Assembly: GCF_900105475.1 (NCBI RefSeq)
Contig: NZ_LT629777.1
Location: 1,612,001-1,676,000 of the forward strand
Length of the DNA stretch: 64,000 nucleotides
Origin: Pseudomonas asplenii
GTDB taxonomy: Bacteria; Pseudomonadota; Gammaproteobacteria; Pseudomonadales; Pseudomonadaceae
Direction of reading: 5' to 3'
The translations under genes and the position numbers were made by a program. Every line of letters begins with the position of its first letter. The first letter of the stretch is position 1. Positions 9,207 through 22,581 of the stretch are shown here, one piece after another. The notes beneath the pieces were generated by a model, which saw only the letters and a program-made list of their open reading frames with translations, made no database searches and was not told the origin of the DNA.

Positions 9207-10079
9207 ATGGCCGTCAAGAAACGAGGACTCGGACGTGGACTGGACGCTCTGCTGAGTGGTCCGACCGTCAGTTCGCTGGAAGAGCAGGCTGTCCAGGCCG
9301 ATGAACGCGAGCTGCAGCACCTGCCGCTGGACCTGATCCAGCGCGGCAAATACCAGCCGCGCCGCGACATGGACCCGCAGGCGCTGGAAGAACTGGCGAA
9401 CTCGATCAAGGCCCAGGGCGTCATGCAGCCGATCGTGGTCCGTCCGATCGGCAGCGGGCGTTTTGAAATCATTGCCGGCGAACGTCGCTGGCGTGCCAGC
9501 CAGCAGGCAGGTCAGGAAACCATTCCGGCCATGGTCCGTGATGTGCCGGATGAAACCGCCATTGCCATGGCATTGATCGAGAACATCCAGCGCGAAGACC
9601 TCAATCCGATCGAGGAGGCTCTGGCCCTGCAGCGTCTGCAGCAGGAATTCCAGTTGACCCAGCAGCAGGTCGCCGAGGCTGTGGGTAAGTCTCGCGTGAC
9701 CGTGGCCAACCTGCTGCGTCTGATTGCATTGCCGGAAGTCATCAAGACCATGCTGTCCCACGGTGATCTGGAAATGGGCCACGCACGTGCCCTGCTCGGA
9801 TTGCCGGATGATCGGCAGGTTGAAGGGGCGCGACATGTTGTCGCACGTGGCCTCACCGTACGTCAGACCGAAGCGCTGGTTCGCCAGTGGCTGAGCGGTA
9901 AACCGGCACCGGTCGAACCGCCCAAGGCCGACCCGGACATCAGTCGTCTCGAGCAGCGCCTGGCCGAGCGTCTAGGCTCTGCGGTGCAGATCCGCCACGG
10001 GCAGAAGGGAAAAGGCCAACTGGTGATCCGCTACAACTCGCTCGACGAGTTGCAAGGTGTCCTTGCCCACATCCGCTGA
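9207..10079 (+). CDS. parB: Chromosome partitioning protein ParB
   Basis: ParB is a CTP-dependent clamp that loads at parS and spreads. The N-terminus KKRGLGRGLDALL is the ParA-stimulating peptide. The CTPase domain has the GERRWRAS motif near residue 93 and a LIENIQREDLNPIEEA box. A helix-turn-helix follows (LTQQQVAEAVGKSRVTVANLLRL), and a C-terminal dimerisation domain ends the protein. AAGGAG precedes the ATG. Two near-perfect parS sequences lie in this window at 27748-27763 and 55432-55447. Confidence 0.97.
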   Translation: MAVKKRGLGRGLDALLSGPTVSSLEEQAVQADERELQHLPLDLIQRGKYQPRRDMDPQALEELANSIKAQGVMQPIVVRPIGSGRFEIIAGERRWRASQQAGQETIPAMVRDVPDETAIAMALIENIQREDLNPIEEALALQRLQQEFQLTQQQVAEAVGKSRVTVANLLRLIALPEVIKTMLSHGDLEMGHARALLGLPDDRQVEGARHVVARGLTVRQTEALVRQWLSGKPAPVEPPKADPDISRLEQRLAERLGSAVQIRHGQKGKGQLVIRYNSLDELQGVLAHIR

Positions 10080-10124
10080 AACATTTCCTCATGTAGCGCG
10101 CAGTCGGAAAAGACTACCCGGCAG

Positions 10125-10153
10125 TTGAATAGGGGCTGAACCGCCCCTATACT
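10125..10153 (+). promoter_or_regulatory. Promoter of the atp operon with inverted repeat in the spacer
   Basis: TTGAAT at 10125-10130 and TATACT at 10148-10153 are 17 bp apart. An 8-bp perfect inverted repeat (ATAGGGGC at 10129-10136, GCCCCTAT at 10143-10150) fills the spacer and overlaps both hexamers. It could be an operator or the end signal for parB. Confidence 0.65.
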
Positions 10154-10227
10154 CTGCGCGCATTTTGTCGGCACAATTTATGCCAAGTTATTGATTTGTG
10201 GCAGCCGACCCTGGAGGAGCGCAAGTG

Positions 10228-11524
<1,297 letters not shown>

Positions 11525-11548
11525 GACCGGCTTCGGCCTGTCTGATGT

Positions 11549-11570
11549 CTCTCCCGGTCAAACGGGAGAG
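11549..11570 (+). promoter_or_regulatory. Hairpin in the atpB-atpE spacer
   Basis: An 8-bp perfect stem (CTCTCCCG 11549-11556, CGGGAGAG 11563-11570) closes a 6-nt loop and has no T run. It may protect the downstream message or mark a processing point that favours atpE expression; this is inference. Confidence 0.5.
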
Positions 11571-11656
11571 GGCCTGGACTGGGAAACCACGTCAGGCCCG
11601 CTGAAACGATTTGTTTTACCGCTTTAAATTAAAAAAACCTAAACCATACGACGTAA

Positions 11657-11929
<273 letters not shown>

Positions 11930-11981
11930 TCACTCGAATTTTCGAGTTGATTGATGGACAACGAACGAGCGAGGTGTTGGC

Positions 11982-12452
11982 GTGAACATTAATGCAACCC
12001 TGATTGGCCAGTCCGTTGCGTTCTTCATTTTTGTACTGTTTTGCATGAAGTTCGTGTGGCCTCCGGTCATCACGGCGCTGCACGAACGTCAGAAGAAGAT
12101 CGCGGATGGATTGGACGCTGCCACCCGTGCAGCTCGCGACCTGGAGTTGGCCCAAGAGAAAGTGGGTAACCAACTGCGTGAAGCGAAAGCACAGGCAGCC
12201 GAAATCATTGAGCAAGCCAAGAAACGCAGCAATCAGATCGTCGAAGAGGCTGTTGAAAAAGCCCGCGTCGAAGCTGAACGCGTGAAGGCTTCGGCTCATG
12301 CCGAGATCGAGCAGGAACTGAACAGCGTCAAAGACGCGCTGCGCGCCCAACTGGGTAGCCTGGCAGTCGGCGGTGCCGAGAAGATCCTGGGTGCCACAAT
12401 CGATCAAAACGCGCACGCGGAGCTGGTTAACAAACTGGCTGCTGAAATCTAA
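11982..12452 (+). CDS. atpF: ATP synthase F0 subunit b
   Basis: Subunit b is the peripheral stalk: an N-terminal membrane helix (residues about 5-26) followed by a long charged coiled coil rich in Ala, Glu and Lys. At 156 residues it has the usual length. It begins at GTG 11982 after GAGGTGTTGGC. It holds F1 against rotation together with subunit delta, encoded 12 bp downstream. Confidence 0.97.
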   Translation: MNINATLIGQSVAFFIFVLFCMKFVWPPVITALHERQKKIADGLDAATRAARDLELAQEKVGNQLREAKAQAAEIIEQAKKRSNQIVEEAVEKARVEAERVKASAHAEIEQELNSVKDALRAQLGSLAVGGAEKILGATIDQNAHAELVNKLAAEI

Positions 12453-12464
12453 GCGAGGGCGATC

Positions 12465-13001
12465 ATGGCAGAACTGACCACGTTGGCCCGACCTTACGCT
12501 AAGGCGGCCTTCGAGCACGCTCAGGCCCACCAGCAACTGGCCAATTGGTCAGCCATGCTCGGCCTGGCAGCAGCGGTGTCGCAAGACGACACCATGCAGC
12601 GTGTGCTCAAGGCCCCGCGACTGACGAGCGCAAATAAGGCCGCCGCGTTTATCGACGTGTGCGGCGACAAGTTTGATGCCCAGGCACAGAATTTCATCCA
12701 TGTCGTTGCCGAAAACGACCGTCTCCCGCTGTTGCCGGAGATTGCCGCCCTGTTCGACCTGTACAAGGCCGAGCGGGAGAAGTCGGTAGACGTGGAAGTC
12801 ACCAGTGCTTTTGCATTGAACCAAGAACAGCAAGACAAACTCGCCAAGGTTCTCAGTGCACGACTCGACCGGGAAGTGCGCCTGCAAGTTGCGGAAGATG
12901 CATCCCTCATCGGGGGTGTTGTCATTCGCGCCGGCGACCTGGTTATCGATGGCTCAGTACGCGGCAAACTCGCGAAACTGGCCGAAGCATTGAAATCTTG
13001 A
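12465..13001 (+). CDS. atpH: ATP synthase F1 subunit delta
   Basis: Delta links the alpha3beta3 head to the b stalk. The 178-residue product begins [19 protein letters not shown] and ends with the [27 protein letters not shown] segment characteristic of the OSCP/delta family. It sits between atpF and atpA with short spacers in the standard order. Confidence 0.97.
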   Translation: MAELTTLARPYAKAAFEHAQAHQQLANWSAMLGLAAAVSQDDTMQRVLKAPRLTSANKAAAFIDVCGDKFDAQAQNFIHVVAENDRLPLLPEIAALFDLYKAEREKSVDVEVTSAFALNQEQQDKLAKVLSARLDREVRLQVAEDASLIGGVVIRAGDLVIDGSVRGKLAKLAEALKS

Positions 13002-13022
13002 GTTTGAAGGGGCAGCAGAGCA

Positions 13023-14567
13023 ATGCAGCAACTCAATCCTTCCGAAATAAGTGAAATTATCAAGGGCCGCATCGAGAAACTCGATGTGTCCTCCCAAGCC
13101 CGTAACGAAGGTACCGTTGTCAGCGTTTCTGACGGTATCGTACGGATTCACGGTCTGGCCGACGCTATGTACGGCGAAATGATCGAGTTCCCGGGCGGCG
13201 TCTACGGTATGGCTCTCAACCTGGAGCAAGACTCCGTGGGTGCCGTGGTACTGGGCGCGTACACGACTCTGGCTGAAGGCATGAGTGCCAAGTGCACCGG
13301 CCGCATCCTGGAAGTTCCGGTTGGTAAGGAACTGCTGGGTCGCGTTGTCGACGCACTGGGTAACCCTGTCGACGGCAAAGGTCCGCTGAACAACACCGAG
13401 ACCGACGCGGTCGAGAAAGTTGCTCCAGGCGTGATCTGGCGTAAGTCGGTAGACCAGCCTGTACAGACTGGCTACAAGGCTGTCGATGCCATGATCCCGG
13501 TCGGCCGTGGCCAGCGTGAGCTGATCATCGGTGACCGTCAGATCGGTAAGACGGCTCTGGCGATCGACGCGATCATCAACCAGAAAGACAGCGGCATTTT
13601 CTGCGTCTACGTGGCTATCGGTCAGAAGCAATCGACCATCGCCAACGTGGTTCGCAAGCTGGAAGAAAACGGCGCCCTGGCCAACACCATCATCGTTGCC
13701 GCCAGTGCTTCGGAATCGGCTGCCCTGCAGTTCCTGGCTCCGTACTCCGGTTGCACCATGGGCGAATACTTCCGCGACCGCGGTGAAGACGCGCTGATCG
13801 TTTATGACGATCTGTCCAAGCAGGCTGTGGCTTACCGCCAGATCTCCCTGCTGCTGCGTCGTCCACCAGGACGTGAAGCGTACCCAGGTGACGTGTTCTA
13901 TCTCCACTCCCGTCTGCTGGAGCGTGCATCGCGCGTTTCGGAAGAGTACGTCGAGAAGTTCACCAACGGCGCAGTGACCGGCAAAACCGGCTCCCTGACC
14001 GCTCTGCCGATCATCGAAACCCAGGCTGGCGACGTTTCCGCGTTCGTTCCGACCAACGTGATTTCCATCACCGACGGTCAGATCTTCCTGGAATCGGCCA
14101 TGTTCAACTCGGGCATCCGTCCTGCAGTGAACGCCGGTGTTTCGGTATCCCGTGTAGGTGGTGCCGCTCAGACCAAGATCATCAAGAAGCTGTCCGGTGG
14201 TATCCGTACCGCTCTGGCTCAGTACCGTGAACTGGCGGCATTCGCCCAGTTCGCTTCTGACCTGGACGAAGCGACCCGCAAGCAACTTGAGCATGGTCAG
14301 CGCGTTACCGAGCTGATGAAGCAGAAGCAATACGCGCCAATGTCGATCGCTGACATGTCGCTGTCGCTGTATGCCGCTGAGCGTGGGTTCCTGACCGACG
14401 TTGAAATCGCCAAGATCGGCAGCTTCGAGCAAGCGCTGATTGCTTACTTCAACCGCGATCACGCCGATTTGATGGCAAAGATCAACGTGAAGGGTGACTT
14501 CAATGACGAAATCGACGCTGGCCTGAAGGCTGGTATCGAGAAGTTCAAGGCCACCCAAACCTGGTAA
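13023..14567 (+). CDS. atpA: ATP synthase F1 subunit alpha
   Basis: Alpha is the non-catalytic nucleotide-binding subunit of F1. The P-loop GDRQIGKTA is near residue 170, and the family signature [13 protein letters not shown] is near residue 366. It starts [17 protein letters not shown] and has the usual 514 residues. A strongly biased, even codon use reflects high expression and also creates a long antisense open frame, which is not a gene. Confidence 0.98.
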   Translation: MQQLNPSEISEIIKGRIEKLDVSSQARNEGTVVSVSDGIVRIHGLADAMYGEMIEFPGGVYGMALNLEQDSVGAVVLGAYTTLAEGMSAKCTGRILEVPVGKELLGRVVDALGNPVDGKGPLNNTETDAVEKVAPGVIWRKSVDQPVQTGYKAVDAMIPVGRGQRELIIGDRQIGKTALAIDAIINQKDSGIFCVYVAIGQKQSTIANVVRKLEENGALANTIIVAASASESAALQFLAPYSGCTMGEYFRDRGEDALIVYDDLSKQAVAYRQISLLLRRPPGREAYPGDVFYLHSRLLERASRVSEEYVEKFTNGAVTGKTGSLTALPIIETQAGDVSAFVPTNVISITDGQIFLESAMFNSGIRPAVNAGVSVSRVGGAAQTKIIKKLSGGIRTALAQYRELAAFAQFASDLDEATRKQLEHGQRVTELMKQKQYAPMSIADMSLSLYAAERGFLTDVEIAKIGSFEQALIAYFNRDHADLMAKINVKGDFNDEIDAGLKAGIEKFKATQTW

Positions 14568-14617
14568 GCCGCAGCGGGAGCCGCAAGGCTCCCGCTTGCT
14601 AACCTGATAGGTGTTAC

Positions 14618-15478
14618 ATGGCAGGCGCAAAAGAGATTCGCAGTAAGATTGCGAGCATCAAAAGCACGCAAAAAATTACCAGCGCCATGGAAAAAGTGGC
14701 GGTCAGCAAAATGCGCAAGGCACAAATGCGCATGGCTGCTAGCCGTCCTTATGCGGAGCGTATCCGCCAGGTAATTGGGCATCTGGCCAACGCCAACCCG
14801 GAATACCGCCACCCATTCATGATCGACCGCGCCATCAAGCGCGTCGGTTACGTTGTGGTGAGCAGTGACCGTGGTCTGTGCGGCGGCTTGAACACCAACC
14901 TGTTCAAGGCCCTGGTCAAGGACATGGCGGTAAACCGCGAAAACGGCGTCGAGATCGATCTGTGTGTCGTGGGTAGCAAGGGTGCGGCGTTTTTCCGCAA
15001 CTTCGGCGGTAACGTCGTTGCAGCTATCAGCCACCTGGGTGAAGAGCCGTCGATCAACGACTTGATCGGCAGCGTCAAGGTGATGCTGGATGCCTACCTG
15101 GATGGCCGTATTGACCGCCTGTCCGTGGTGTCCAACAAGTTCATCAACACCATGACGCAGCAGCCTACCGTGGAGCAGTTGATTCCACTGGTGGCAACCC
15201 CGGATCAGAAACTCAAGCACCACTGGGACTATCTGTACGAACCGGACGCCAAAGAGCTGCTTGACGGCCTGATGGTGCGCTATGTGGAGTCGCAGGTGTA
15301 CCAGGCGGTGGTCGAGAACAACGCAGCTGAACAAGCGGCGCGGATGATCGCGATGAAGAACGCTACCGACAACGCCGGTGATCTGATCAGCGATTTGCAG
15401 CTGATCTACAACAAGGCGCGTCAGGCTGCGATCACCCAAGAGATCTCGGAAATCGTCGGCGGCGCTGCCGCGGTTTAA
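14618..15478 (+). CDS. atpG: ATP synthase F1 subunit gamma
   Basis: Gamma is the central shaft that couples c-ring rotation to catalysis. The N-terminal helix [20 protein letters not shown] and the C-terminal helix ([33 protein letters not shown]) form its coiled coil. The 286-residue length is normal. A short hairpin (gggagccgcaaggctccc, 14576-14593) sits in the 50-bp spacer before it. Confidence 0.97.
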   Translation: MAGAKEIRSKIASIKSTQKITSAMEKVAVSKMRKAQMRMAASRPYAERIRQVIGHLANANPEYRHPFMIDRAIKRVGYVVVSSDRGLCGGLNTNLFKALVKDMAVNRENGVEIDLCVVGSKGAAFFRNFGGNVVAAISHLGEEPSINDLIGSVKVMLDAYLDGRIDRLSVVSNKFINTMTQQPTVEQLIPLVATPDQKLKHHWDYLYEPDAKELLDGLMVRYVESQVYQAVVENNAAEQAARMIAMKNATDNAGDLISDLQLIYNKARQAAITQEISEIVGGAAAV

Positions 15479-16882
<1,404 letters not shown>

Positions 16883-16927
16883 TCCCGGCGCCCGGCAACG
16901 GGCGCTAATTTAGGTTGAGGCAATCAG

Positions 16928-17353
16928 ATGGCTATGACAGTCCATTGCGATATCGTCAGCGCGGAAGGGGAAATTTTCTCCGGTCTGGTCGAGATGGTGA
17001 TTGCACACGGTGCGCTGGGTGACCTGGGTATTGCCCTGGGCCACGCGCCGTTGATCACCAATCTCAAGCCGGGTCCGATCCGCTTGATCAAGCAGGGCGG
17101 GGAAGCCGAGGTGTTCTACATCTCCGGTGGTTTCCTCGAGGTTCAGCCGAACATGGTCAAGGTCCTTGCCGACACCGTGCAACGTGCTGCCGACCTGGAC
17201 GAAGCCTCCGCTCAGGAAGCCGTCAAGGCTGCCGAGAAGGCCCTGAACGAAAAAGGCGCGGACTTCGACTACGGTTCCGCTGCTGCACGTCTGGCCGAGG
17301 CCGCAGCCCAGCTGCGCACCGTCCAGCAGATCCGCAAGAAGTTCGGCGGTTAA
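16928..17353 (+). CDS. atpC: ATP synthase F1 subunit epsilon
   Basis: Epsilon binds gamma and can inhibit ATP hydrolysis. The N-terminal beta-sandwich includes [14 protein letters not shown], and the C-terminal part (about residues 90-141) is the regulatory helical hairpin. It is the last gene of the operon, closed by a strong terminator at 17379-17412. Confidence 0.97.
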   Translation: MAMTVHCDIVSAEGEIFSGLVEMVIAHGALGDLGIALGHAPLITNLKPGPIRLIKQGGEAEVFYISGGFLEVQPNMVKVLADTVQRAADLDEASAQEAVKAAEKALNEKGADFDYGSAAARLAEAAAQLRTVQQIRKKFGG

Positions 17354-17378
17354 GCCAGCACTTGTTGCGTGATTGATT

Positions 17379-17412
17379 AAAAAGGGTAGCCTCGGCTACC
17401 CTTTTTTCTTTT
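17379..17412 (+). terminator. Rho-independent terminator of the atp operon
   Basis: A 10-bp perfect stem (17381-17390 with 17395-17404) around a CTCG loop is followed by TTTTTTCTTTT. Confidence 0.95.
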
Positions 17413-17466
17413 CCGATATTCATCACCTGGTCACAACCGCTGACCACCCAGGATTGGTAGCCAGTC

Positions 17467-18834
17467 ATGTCTCTCGAAATCGTTATTCTCGCGGCCGGCC
17501 AAGGCACCCGCATGCGTTCGGCGTTGCCGAAGGTTCTTCATCCTGTCGCCGGCAACTCGATGCTTGGACATGTTATCCACAGCGCCCGGCAATTGAATCC
17601 ACAGCGCATCCACGTGGTGATCGGCCATGGTGCGGACCAGGTGCGCGAACGACTGGCCGCCGACGACCTGAACTTCGTCCTGCAGGACAAACAACTGGGT
17701 ACCGGCCATGCCGTGGCCCAGGCGGTACCGTTCATTACCGCCGACACCGTGCTGGTGCTCTACGGTGACGTACCGCTGATCGAAGTGGAAACCCTGCAGC
17801 GGCTGTTGCAGCACGCGACGCCAGAGCAGGTGGCACTGCTGACCGTCGAACTGGCAGACCCGACCGGCTACGGCCGCATTGTGCGTAACGCCGAAGGCAA
17901 GGCTTGTGCGATCGTCGAGCAGAAGGACGCCAACGAGGCACAGCGGGCCATAACCGAAGGCAACACCGGCATTCTCGCGTTGCCGGCCCAGCGCCTTGGC
18001 GACTGGATGAGCCGCCTGTCGAACAACAATGCCCAGGGTGAGTACTACCTCACCGACGTGATCGCCATGGCGGTCAGCGATGGCCTGGTGGTGGAAACCG
18101 AGCAACCCCACGACGCCATGGAAGTGCAGGGCGCCAACGACCGTCGGCAACTGGCCGAACTCGAGCGGCATTACCAGAAGCGCGCCGCCTTGCGTCTGAT
18201 GGCCCAGGGCGTAACCCTGCGCGATCCGGCGCGTTTCGACGTGCGTGGCGAGGTCACCGTGGGCCGTGATGTGCTGATCGACATCAACGTGATCCTCGAA
18301 GGTCGTGTGGTGATCGAGGATGACGTGGTGATCGGTCCGAACTGCGTGATCAAGGACAGCACCCTGCGCAAGGGCGCGGTGCTCAAGGCCAACACGCACC
18401 TCGACGGTGCGATCATGGGCGAGGGCAGCGATGCTGGTCCGTTCGCCCGCTTGCGTCCTGGCAGCGTGTTGGGCGCGCGGGCCCATGTGGGTAACTTCGT
18501 CGAGCTGAAGAACGCCGTGCTCGGCAATGACGCCAAGGCCGGACACCTGGCCTACCTGGGCGATGCCGAGATCGGTGAACGGACCAACATCGGCGCCGGT
18601 ACCATCACCTGCAACTACGATGGCGCCAACAAGCACAAGACAGTGTTGGGTGATGATGTCTTCATCGGCACCAACAACTCCCTGGTGGCCCCTGTGGATA
18701 TCTCCCATGGCGCGACCACCGCTGCGGGTTCGACCATCACCCAGAACGTCGACCCAGGCCAACTGGGAGTCGCCCGTGCACGCCAGCGCAATATCGATGG
18801 TTGGAAACGGCCGGTGAAGATCAAGAAGAGCTGA
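17467..18834 (+). CDS. glmU: Bifunctional GlcN-1-P acetyltransferase / UDP-GlcNAc pyrophosphorylase
   Basis: GlmU makes UDP-GlcNAc for peptidoglycan and LPS. The N-terminal uridylyltransferase domain has [21 protein letters not shown] (residues about 8-28, given here for its LxxGxGTRM signature) and a YGDVPL motif. The C-terminal half is a left-handed beta-helix of hexapeptide repeats with the acetyltransferase site [10 protein letters not shown]. It has 455 residues. glmS, which makes its precursor GlcN-6-P, lies nearby, separated by a DeoR-type regulator. Confidence 0.98.
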   Translation: MSLEIVILAAGQGTRMRSALPKVLHPVAGNSMLGHVIHSARQLNPQRIHVVIGHGADQVRERLAADDLNFVLQDKQLGTGHAVAQAVPFITADTVLVLYGDVPLIEVETLQRLLQHATPEQVALLTVELADPTGYGRIVRNAEGKACAIVEQKDANEAQRAITEGNTGILALPAQRLGDWMSRLSNNNAQGEYYLTDVIAMAVSDGLVVETEQPHDAMEVQGANDRRQLAELERHYQKRAALRLMAQGVTLRDPARFDVRGEVTVGRDVLIDINVILEGRVVIEDDVVIGPNCVIKDSTLRKGAVLKANTHLDGAIMGEGSDAGPFARLRPGSVLGARAHVGNFVELKNAVLGNDAKAGHLAYLGDAEIGERTNIGAGTITCNYDGANKHKTVLGDDVFIGTNNSLVAPVDISHGATTAAGSTITQNVDPGQLGVARARQRNIDGWKRPVKIKKS

Positions 18835-18868
18835 ATTATCCACAGCCTTTTTCACGGCAGCGCAAAGG

Positions 18869-18891
18869 GAGGGCCACCGAGGGTGGCCCTC
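18869..18891 (+). terminator. Hairpin after glmU flanked by two DnaA boxes
   Basis: A 10-bp stem (18869-18878 with 18882-18891) has a 3-nt loop but a poor T tail. Perfect TTATCCACA boxes flank it at 18836-18844 (+) and 18898-18906 (-), forming an outer inverted repeat. Confidence 0.6.
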
Positions 18892-18939
18892 TGTGCTTGT
18901 GGATAAAAATTCCCATTCCTTTTATTTGAAAACCTTCAC

Positions 18940-18994
18940 TTGACGACATTTCGATTTCAGGTTTTGATTGCGACCATTATCTTTCGAATCGAAA
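18940..18994 (+). promoter_or_regulatory. Promoter and palindromic operator of the DeoR-glmS unit
   Basis: TTGACG (18940-18945) and TTTGAT (18963-18968) are spaced by 17 bp. Just downstream, the palindrome TTTCGAATCGAAA (18982-18994) ends 11 bp before the regulator ATG, and a half-match (TTTCGATTTC) lies at about 18950. DeoR-family proteins often bind such repeats, so autoregulation is plausible. Confidence 0.5.
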
Positions 18995-19005
18995 CATAGC
19001 GCCCC

Positions 19006-19773
19006 ATGTCGAAACGCAATACACCTCAACGTCGTCACAGCATCCTCGCCTTGCTTACCGAACAGGGTGAAGTGAGTGTGGATGAACTGGCCAGGCGCTT
19101 CGAAACTTCCGAGGTTACGGTTCGAAAGGATCTGGCCGCACTCGAAAGCAATGGTCTGCTGCTGCGCCGTTATGGCGGCGCGATCAGCATGCCTCATGAA
19201 CTGGTCAGCGATCCCGTTCATTCGATATCGAAATACAAGCAGGCCATCGCCCGTGCTGCGGTCGGGCGTCTGCGCGAACATGCGCGGATCATCATCGACA
19301 GTGGCAGCACCACGGCCTCGATGATTCCCGAGCTGGGGCTGCAACCCGGCCTGGTGGTGATGACCAACTCCCTGAACGTCGCCCGCGCCCTGAGCGAACT
19401 CGAGCACGAACCCGTACTGCTGATGACCGGCGGCACCTGGGACCCGCATTCCGAGTCGTTCCAGGGCCAGGTTGCCGAACAGGTGCTGCGCTCCTACGAC
19501 TTCGACCAGCTCTTCATCGGCGCTGATGGCATTGATCTCGAGCGCGGTACCACCACCTTCAACGAATTGCTCGGCCTCAGCCGTGTGATGGCCGAAGTGT
19601 CCCGTGAAGTGGTGGTGATGGTCGAGTCCGACAAGATCGGGAGACGCATTCCCAACCTGGAACTGCCCTGGAGCAGTGTCCACACCCTTATTACCGATGA
19701 GCGCTTGCCTCTGGAGGCACGCGAACAGATTCAGGCCCGCGGTATTCACTTGATTTGCGCGGCCGTCAGCTAG
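19006..19773 (+). CDS. DeoR/GlpR-family transcriptional regulator
   Basis: This is a 255-residue repressor-type protein. An N-terminal winged helix-turn-helix ([39 protein letters not shown], about residues 10-48) precedes a DeoR C-terminal sugar-phosphate sensor domain with DSGSTT and GADGID motifs. It lies between glmU and glmS, 11 bp before the latter, so it is co-transcribed with glmS. An amino-sugar phosphate signal is a reasonable inference. The palindrome at 18982-18994 is a candidate binding site. Confidence 0.93.
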   Translation: MSKRNTPQRRHSILALLTEQGEVSVDELARRFETSEVTVRKDLAALESNGLLLRRYGGAISMPHELVSDPVHSISKYKQAIARAAVGRLREHARIIIDSGSTTASMIPELGLQPGLVVMTNSLNVARALSELEHEPVLLMTGGTWDPHSESFQGQVAEQVLRSYDFDQLFIGADGIDLERGTTTFNELLGLSRVMAEVSREVVVMVESDKIGRRIPNLELPWSSVHTLITDERLPLEAREQIQARGIHLICAAVS

Positions 19774-19784
19774 GAGAAAAAAGC

Positions 19785-21620
19785 ATGTGCGGAATTGTCG
19801 GTGCAGTTGCTGAACGTAATATCACGGCCATTCTGGTCGAGGGTCTGAAGCGCCTGGAATACCGTGGCTACGACAGCGCCGGTGTGGCCGTCTTCACCCA
19901 TAACGGCACGCTGGAACGTACTCGCCGGACCGGCAAGGTCAGCGAGCTGGACCAGGCCCTGGCCGGTCAGCCACTGGTCGGCCGCCTGGGCATTGCCCAC
20001 ACCCGCTGGGCCACCCACGGTGCGCCGTGCGAGCGTAACGCTCACCCGCATTTCTCCGGTTCCGATATCGCCGTGGTGCATAACGGCATCATCGAAAACC
20101 ACGAGGTCCTGCGCGAACAGCTCAAGGGCCTGGGCTACGTCTTTACGTCGGACACCGACACCGAAGTGATCGCCCACCTGTTGAACCACAAGCTCAAGGA
20201 CCTCGGTGATCTGACCAAGGCCCTCAAGGCCACGGTCAAGGAACTGCACGGTGCCTATGGCCTGGCGGTGATCAACGCCCAGCAGCCCGACCGCCTGCTG
20301 GCCGCCCGCAGTGGCAGCCCGCTGGTGATCGGCCTTGGGCTTGGCGAAAACTTCCTCGCGTCCGACCAACTGGCCCTGCGTCAGGTGACCGACCGCTTCA
20401 TGTACCTGGAGGAGGGCGACATCGCCGAGATCCGCCGTGACAGCGTGCAGATCTGGAATGTCGATGGCCAGGCCGTCGAGCGCGAAGCCGTGCAGTATCG
20501 CGATGGCGCCGAAGCTGCCGACAAGGGCGAGTTCCGCCACTTCATGCTCAAGGAAATCCACGAGCAGCCTTCGGTGGTGCAGCGCACCCTGGAAGGCCGC
20601 CTGAGCCAGAACCAGGTGCTGGTCCAGGCGTTCGGCCCACAGGCCGCCGAGTTGTTCGCCAAGGTGCGCAATGTGCAGATCGTCGCCTGCGGCACCAGCT
20701 ACCACGCCGGGATGGTCGCGCGTTACTGGCTCGAAAGCCTGGCGGGTATTCCGTGCCAGGTCGAAGTCGCCAGTGAGTTCCGCTACCGCAAGGTCGTCGT
20801 GCAGCCGGATACCCTGTTCGTCTCTATCTCCCAGTCCGGCGAAACCGCCGACACCCTGGCCGCCCTGCGTAACGCCAAAGAGCTGGGTTTCCTCGGCAGC
20901 CTGGCAATCTGCAACGTCAGCATCAGCTCGCTGGTGCGTGAGTCGGACCTGACCCTGCTGACCCAGGCCGGTCGCGAAATCGGTGTGGCGTCGACCAAGG
21001 CGTTCACCACTCAACTGGTTGGCTTGCTGCTGCTGACCCTGGCTCTGGGCCAGGTCCGTGGCACCCTGGCCGAAGGGGTCGAGGCCGAACTGGTGGAAGA
21101 ACTGCGTCGTTTGCCGACTCGTCTGGGCGAGGCTCTGGCGATGGACACCAAGGTCGAGAAGATCGCCGAGCTGTTCGCCGACAAACACCACACCCTGTTC
21201 CTAGGGCGTGGAGCGCAATATCCGGTTGCGATGGAAGGTTCGCTCAAGCTCAAGGAGATCTCCTACATCCACGCCGAAGCCTATCCGGCTGGCGAACTCA
21301 AGCATGGCCCACTGGCCCTGGTCGACAACGACATGCCGATCGTCACCGTGGCGCCGAACAACGAGTTGCTGGAGAAGCTCAAGTCCAACCTGCAGGAAGT
21401 CCGTGCCCGTGGCGGTGAGCTGATCGTCTTCGCCGACGAGCAGGCCGGCATGAGCAATGGCGAGGGCACCCATGTCATCAGCATGCCGCACATCCACGAT
21501 ACCCTGGCGCCGATCCTTTACACCCTCCCGCTGCAACTGCTGTCGTACTACGTGGCAGTGCTCAAGGGCACCGACGTCGACCAGCCGCGCAACCTGGCGA
21601 AGTCGGTGACGGTGGAGTAA
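19785..21620 (+). CDS. glmS: Glutamine:fructose-6-phosphate aminotransferase (isomerising)
   Basis: GlmS makes glucosamine-6-phosphate from fructose-6-phosphate and glutamine. After Met removal, Cys2 (MCGIVGAV) is the glutaminase nucleophile. Two SIS domains follow, with [11 protein letters not shown] and the C-terminal SVTVE end. The ATG at 19785 is required for the N-terminal Cys, so the longer frame from 19755 is wrong. It has 611 residues. The region just past the stop is the usual Tn7 attachment neighbourhood in bacteria; no insertion is present. Confidence 0.98.
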   Translation: MCGIVGAVAERNITAILVEGLKRLEYRGYDSAGVAVFTHNGTLERTRRTGKVSELDQALAGQPLVGRLGIAHTRWATHGAPCERNAHPHFSGSDIAVVHNGIIENHEVLREQLKGLGYVFTSDTDTEVIAHLLNHKLKDLGDLTKALKATVKELHGAYGLAVINAQQPDRLLAARSGSPLVIGLGLGENFLASDQLALRQVTDRFMYLEEGDIAEIRRDSVQIWNVDGQAVEREAVQYRDGAEAADKGEFRHFMLKEIHEQPSVVQRTLEGRLSQNQVLVQAFGPQAAELFAKVRNVQIVACGTSYHAGMVARYWLESLAGIPCQVEVASEFRYRKVVVQPDTLFVSISQSGETADTLAALRNAKELGFLGSLAICNVSISSLVRESDLTLLTQAGREIGVASTKAFTTQLVGLLLLTLALGQVRGTLAEGVEAELVEELRRLPTRLGEALAMDTKVEKIAELFADKHHTLFLGRGAQYPVAMEGSLKLKEISYIHAEAYPAGELKHGPLALVDNDMPIVTVAPNNELLEKLKSNLQEVRARGGELIVFADEQAGMSNGEGTHVISMPHIHDTLAPILYTLPLQLLSYYVAVLKGTDVDQPRNLAKSVTVE

Positions 21621-21657
21621 GTCGAGCTGGCTGGAATGGCTGCGATGGTTTCAGCTC

Positions 21658-21684
21658 AAAGCCCGTCTCGTACGGGCTTTGTTG
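21658..21684 (+). terminator. Rho-independent terminator after glmS
   Basis: An 8-bp stem AAAGCCCG (21658-21665) with CGGGCTTT (21673-21680) is followed by a short T-rich stretch. Confidence 0.85.
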
Positions 21685-21718
21685 TAGTAGCCGTTGAATT
21701 CATCATTCCGGATGAGCG

Positions 21719-22132
21719 CTAGCGCCCCACAGACCACCCACCACAACCGTGGTAGTCCCGATCCCCGACCTTGAGCAGCACGGTGGCCTCGAACTGCTTG
21801 CCGCTCATGTCGTCGGTGCAGGTGCTCCTGTCGATCAGTACCTGGATTTCGGTACCATCCGCGGCATTGCCGAAAAAGCCATCCGGGGTTGATTCGGTTT
21901 TGGCCACTGCGGTTTTCTGTTGGCCGTAGTTCATTTCCAGATGCACCGGCGGCGTTTCTCCTGCACCCACTTCAACGACCCAGCCCGGCTCATTGCCGGT
22001 CGCCCGAAAACCGCCCTTGAGGGTGTGGGCATCGGTAGCCGTTTCGGAAACCAGGCTGCTCGAAGGTGCTGACTGTTCGCATCCGGTGAGCGACAACAGC
22101 AGGGCAGTGCAGAGAAGTCCTGAGTAGTTCAT
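21719..22132 (-). CDS. Small lipoprotein (COG3650-like)
   Basis: This 137-residue protein has a lipoprotein signal peptide: MNYSGLLCTALLLSLTGC, with lipobox LTGC and Cys18. The mature part has GGFRATGNEPGWVVEV and ends DYHGCGGW. The pattern NEPGW...GCG is that of the COG3650 group of envelope proteins of unknown function. It is convergent with glmS. Two further Cys (in STCTDDMSGK and HGCGG) may form a disulfide. The function is unknown. Confidence 0.8.
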   Translation of the reverse strand: MNYSGLLCTALLLSLTGCEQSAPSSSLVSETATDAHTLKGGFRATGNEPGWVVEVGAGETPPVHLEMNYGQQKTAVAKTESTPDGFFGNAADGTEIQVLIDRSTCTDDMSGKQFEATVLLKVGDRDYHGCGGWSVGR

Positions 22133-22452
22133 GTAGGCAATTTCGGTGCTGGAAAGCCACGAGGTTAGCGCAGCCGATCAGTCAGGGCTGAAAACGAAGG
22201 TTTCAAAGTGTTAATGGATCACGGCTGGCTGCTCGGCAGGCTTATCCACAGTTCGTCGGTCGGCCTACTGATTTGGCTGGCTTGTGCCTACAATGCCGTC
22301 GGCTTTGGCTGACTTGTTGATCAAGTCACCCTCCCTTTAGGCTCTGGTTCTCGTTGCAAAATCAACGAGCGGGTTTGACGATCCGAACGAATCAGAGCGC
22401 CTTGGCGCCAACATGTCCACCCAGAGTTCATCCTCTGAATGGAATGCTTTAT
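22133..22452. other. Non-coding stretch upstream of the leader
   Basis: There is one perfect DnaA-box sequence at 22242-22250 (+). The frame of the downstream gene is open from 22354, but nothing in it before the ATG at 22582 looks coding. No other feature is seen. Confidence 0.5.
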
Positions 22453-22553
22453 GGCGGCTGTGCGCGGGAGACCTTAGGGTCTGCCGGTTCCTTGGTTCCC
22501 GGTTCGTCAACCTGCGTACAGCTGCCACCTTATTGTTTGACGACGGTAGGTGG
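22453..22553 (+). promoter_or_regulatory. Structured 5' leader of a small Pseudomonas gene
   Basis: A 13-bp stem (22453-22465 with 22514-22526, two G-U pairs) encloses an inner hairpin (22469-22473 with 22478-22482, loop TTAG) and a CCGG-rich segment. A competing 6-bp stem (22525-22530 with 22548-22553) shares two bases with the long stem and ends about 13 nt before the ribosome-binding site CAGGAG. The design suggests an RNA switch or a conserved leader. I believe similar leaders precede related short Pseudomonas genes, but I could not check this. Confidence 0.6.
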
Positions 22554-22581
22554 TGGTGACTCGAACCAGGAGCTGACTTCC

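Noticed and set aside
12954..14630. 558-codon open frame antisense to atpA
   Set aside because: Shadow of a highly expressed gene; the translation resembles no protein family.
21621..21718. Tn7-type insertion downstream of glmS
   Set aside because: The glmS end is followed directly by its terminator and a normal convergent gene; no transposon ends or genes are present.
22354..22581. Upstream in-frame extension of the small DUF3077-like protein
   Set aside because: The stretch forms RNA stems, and a good ribosome-binding site precedes the ATG at 22582.
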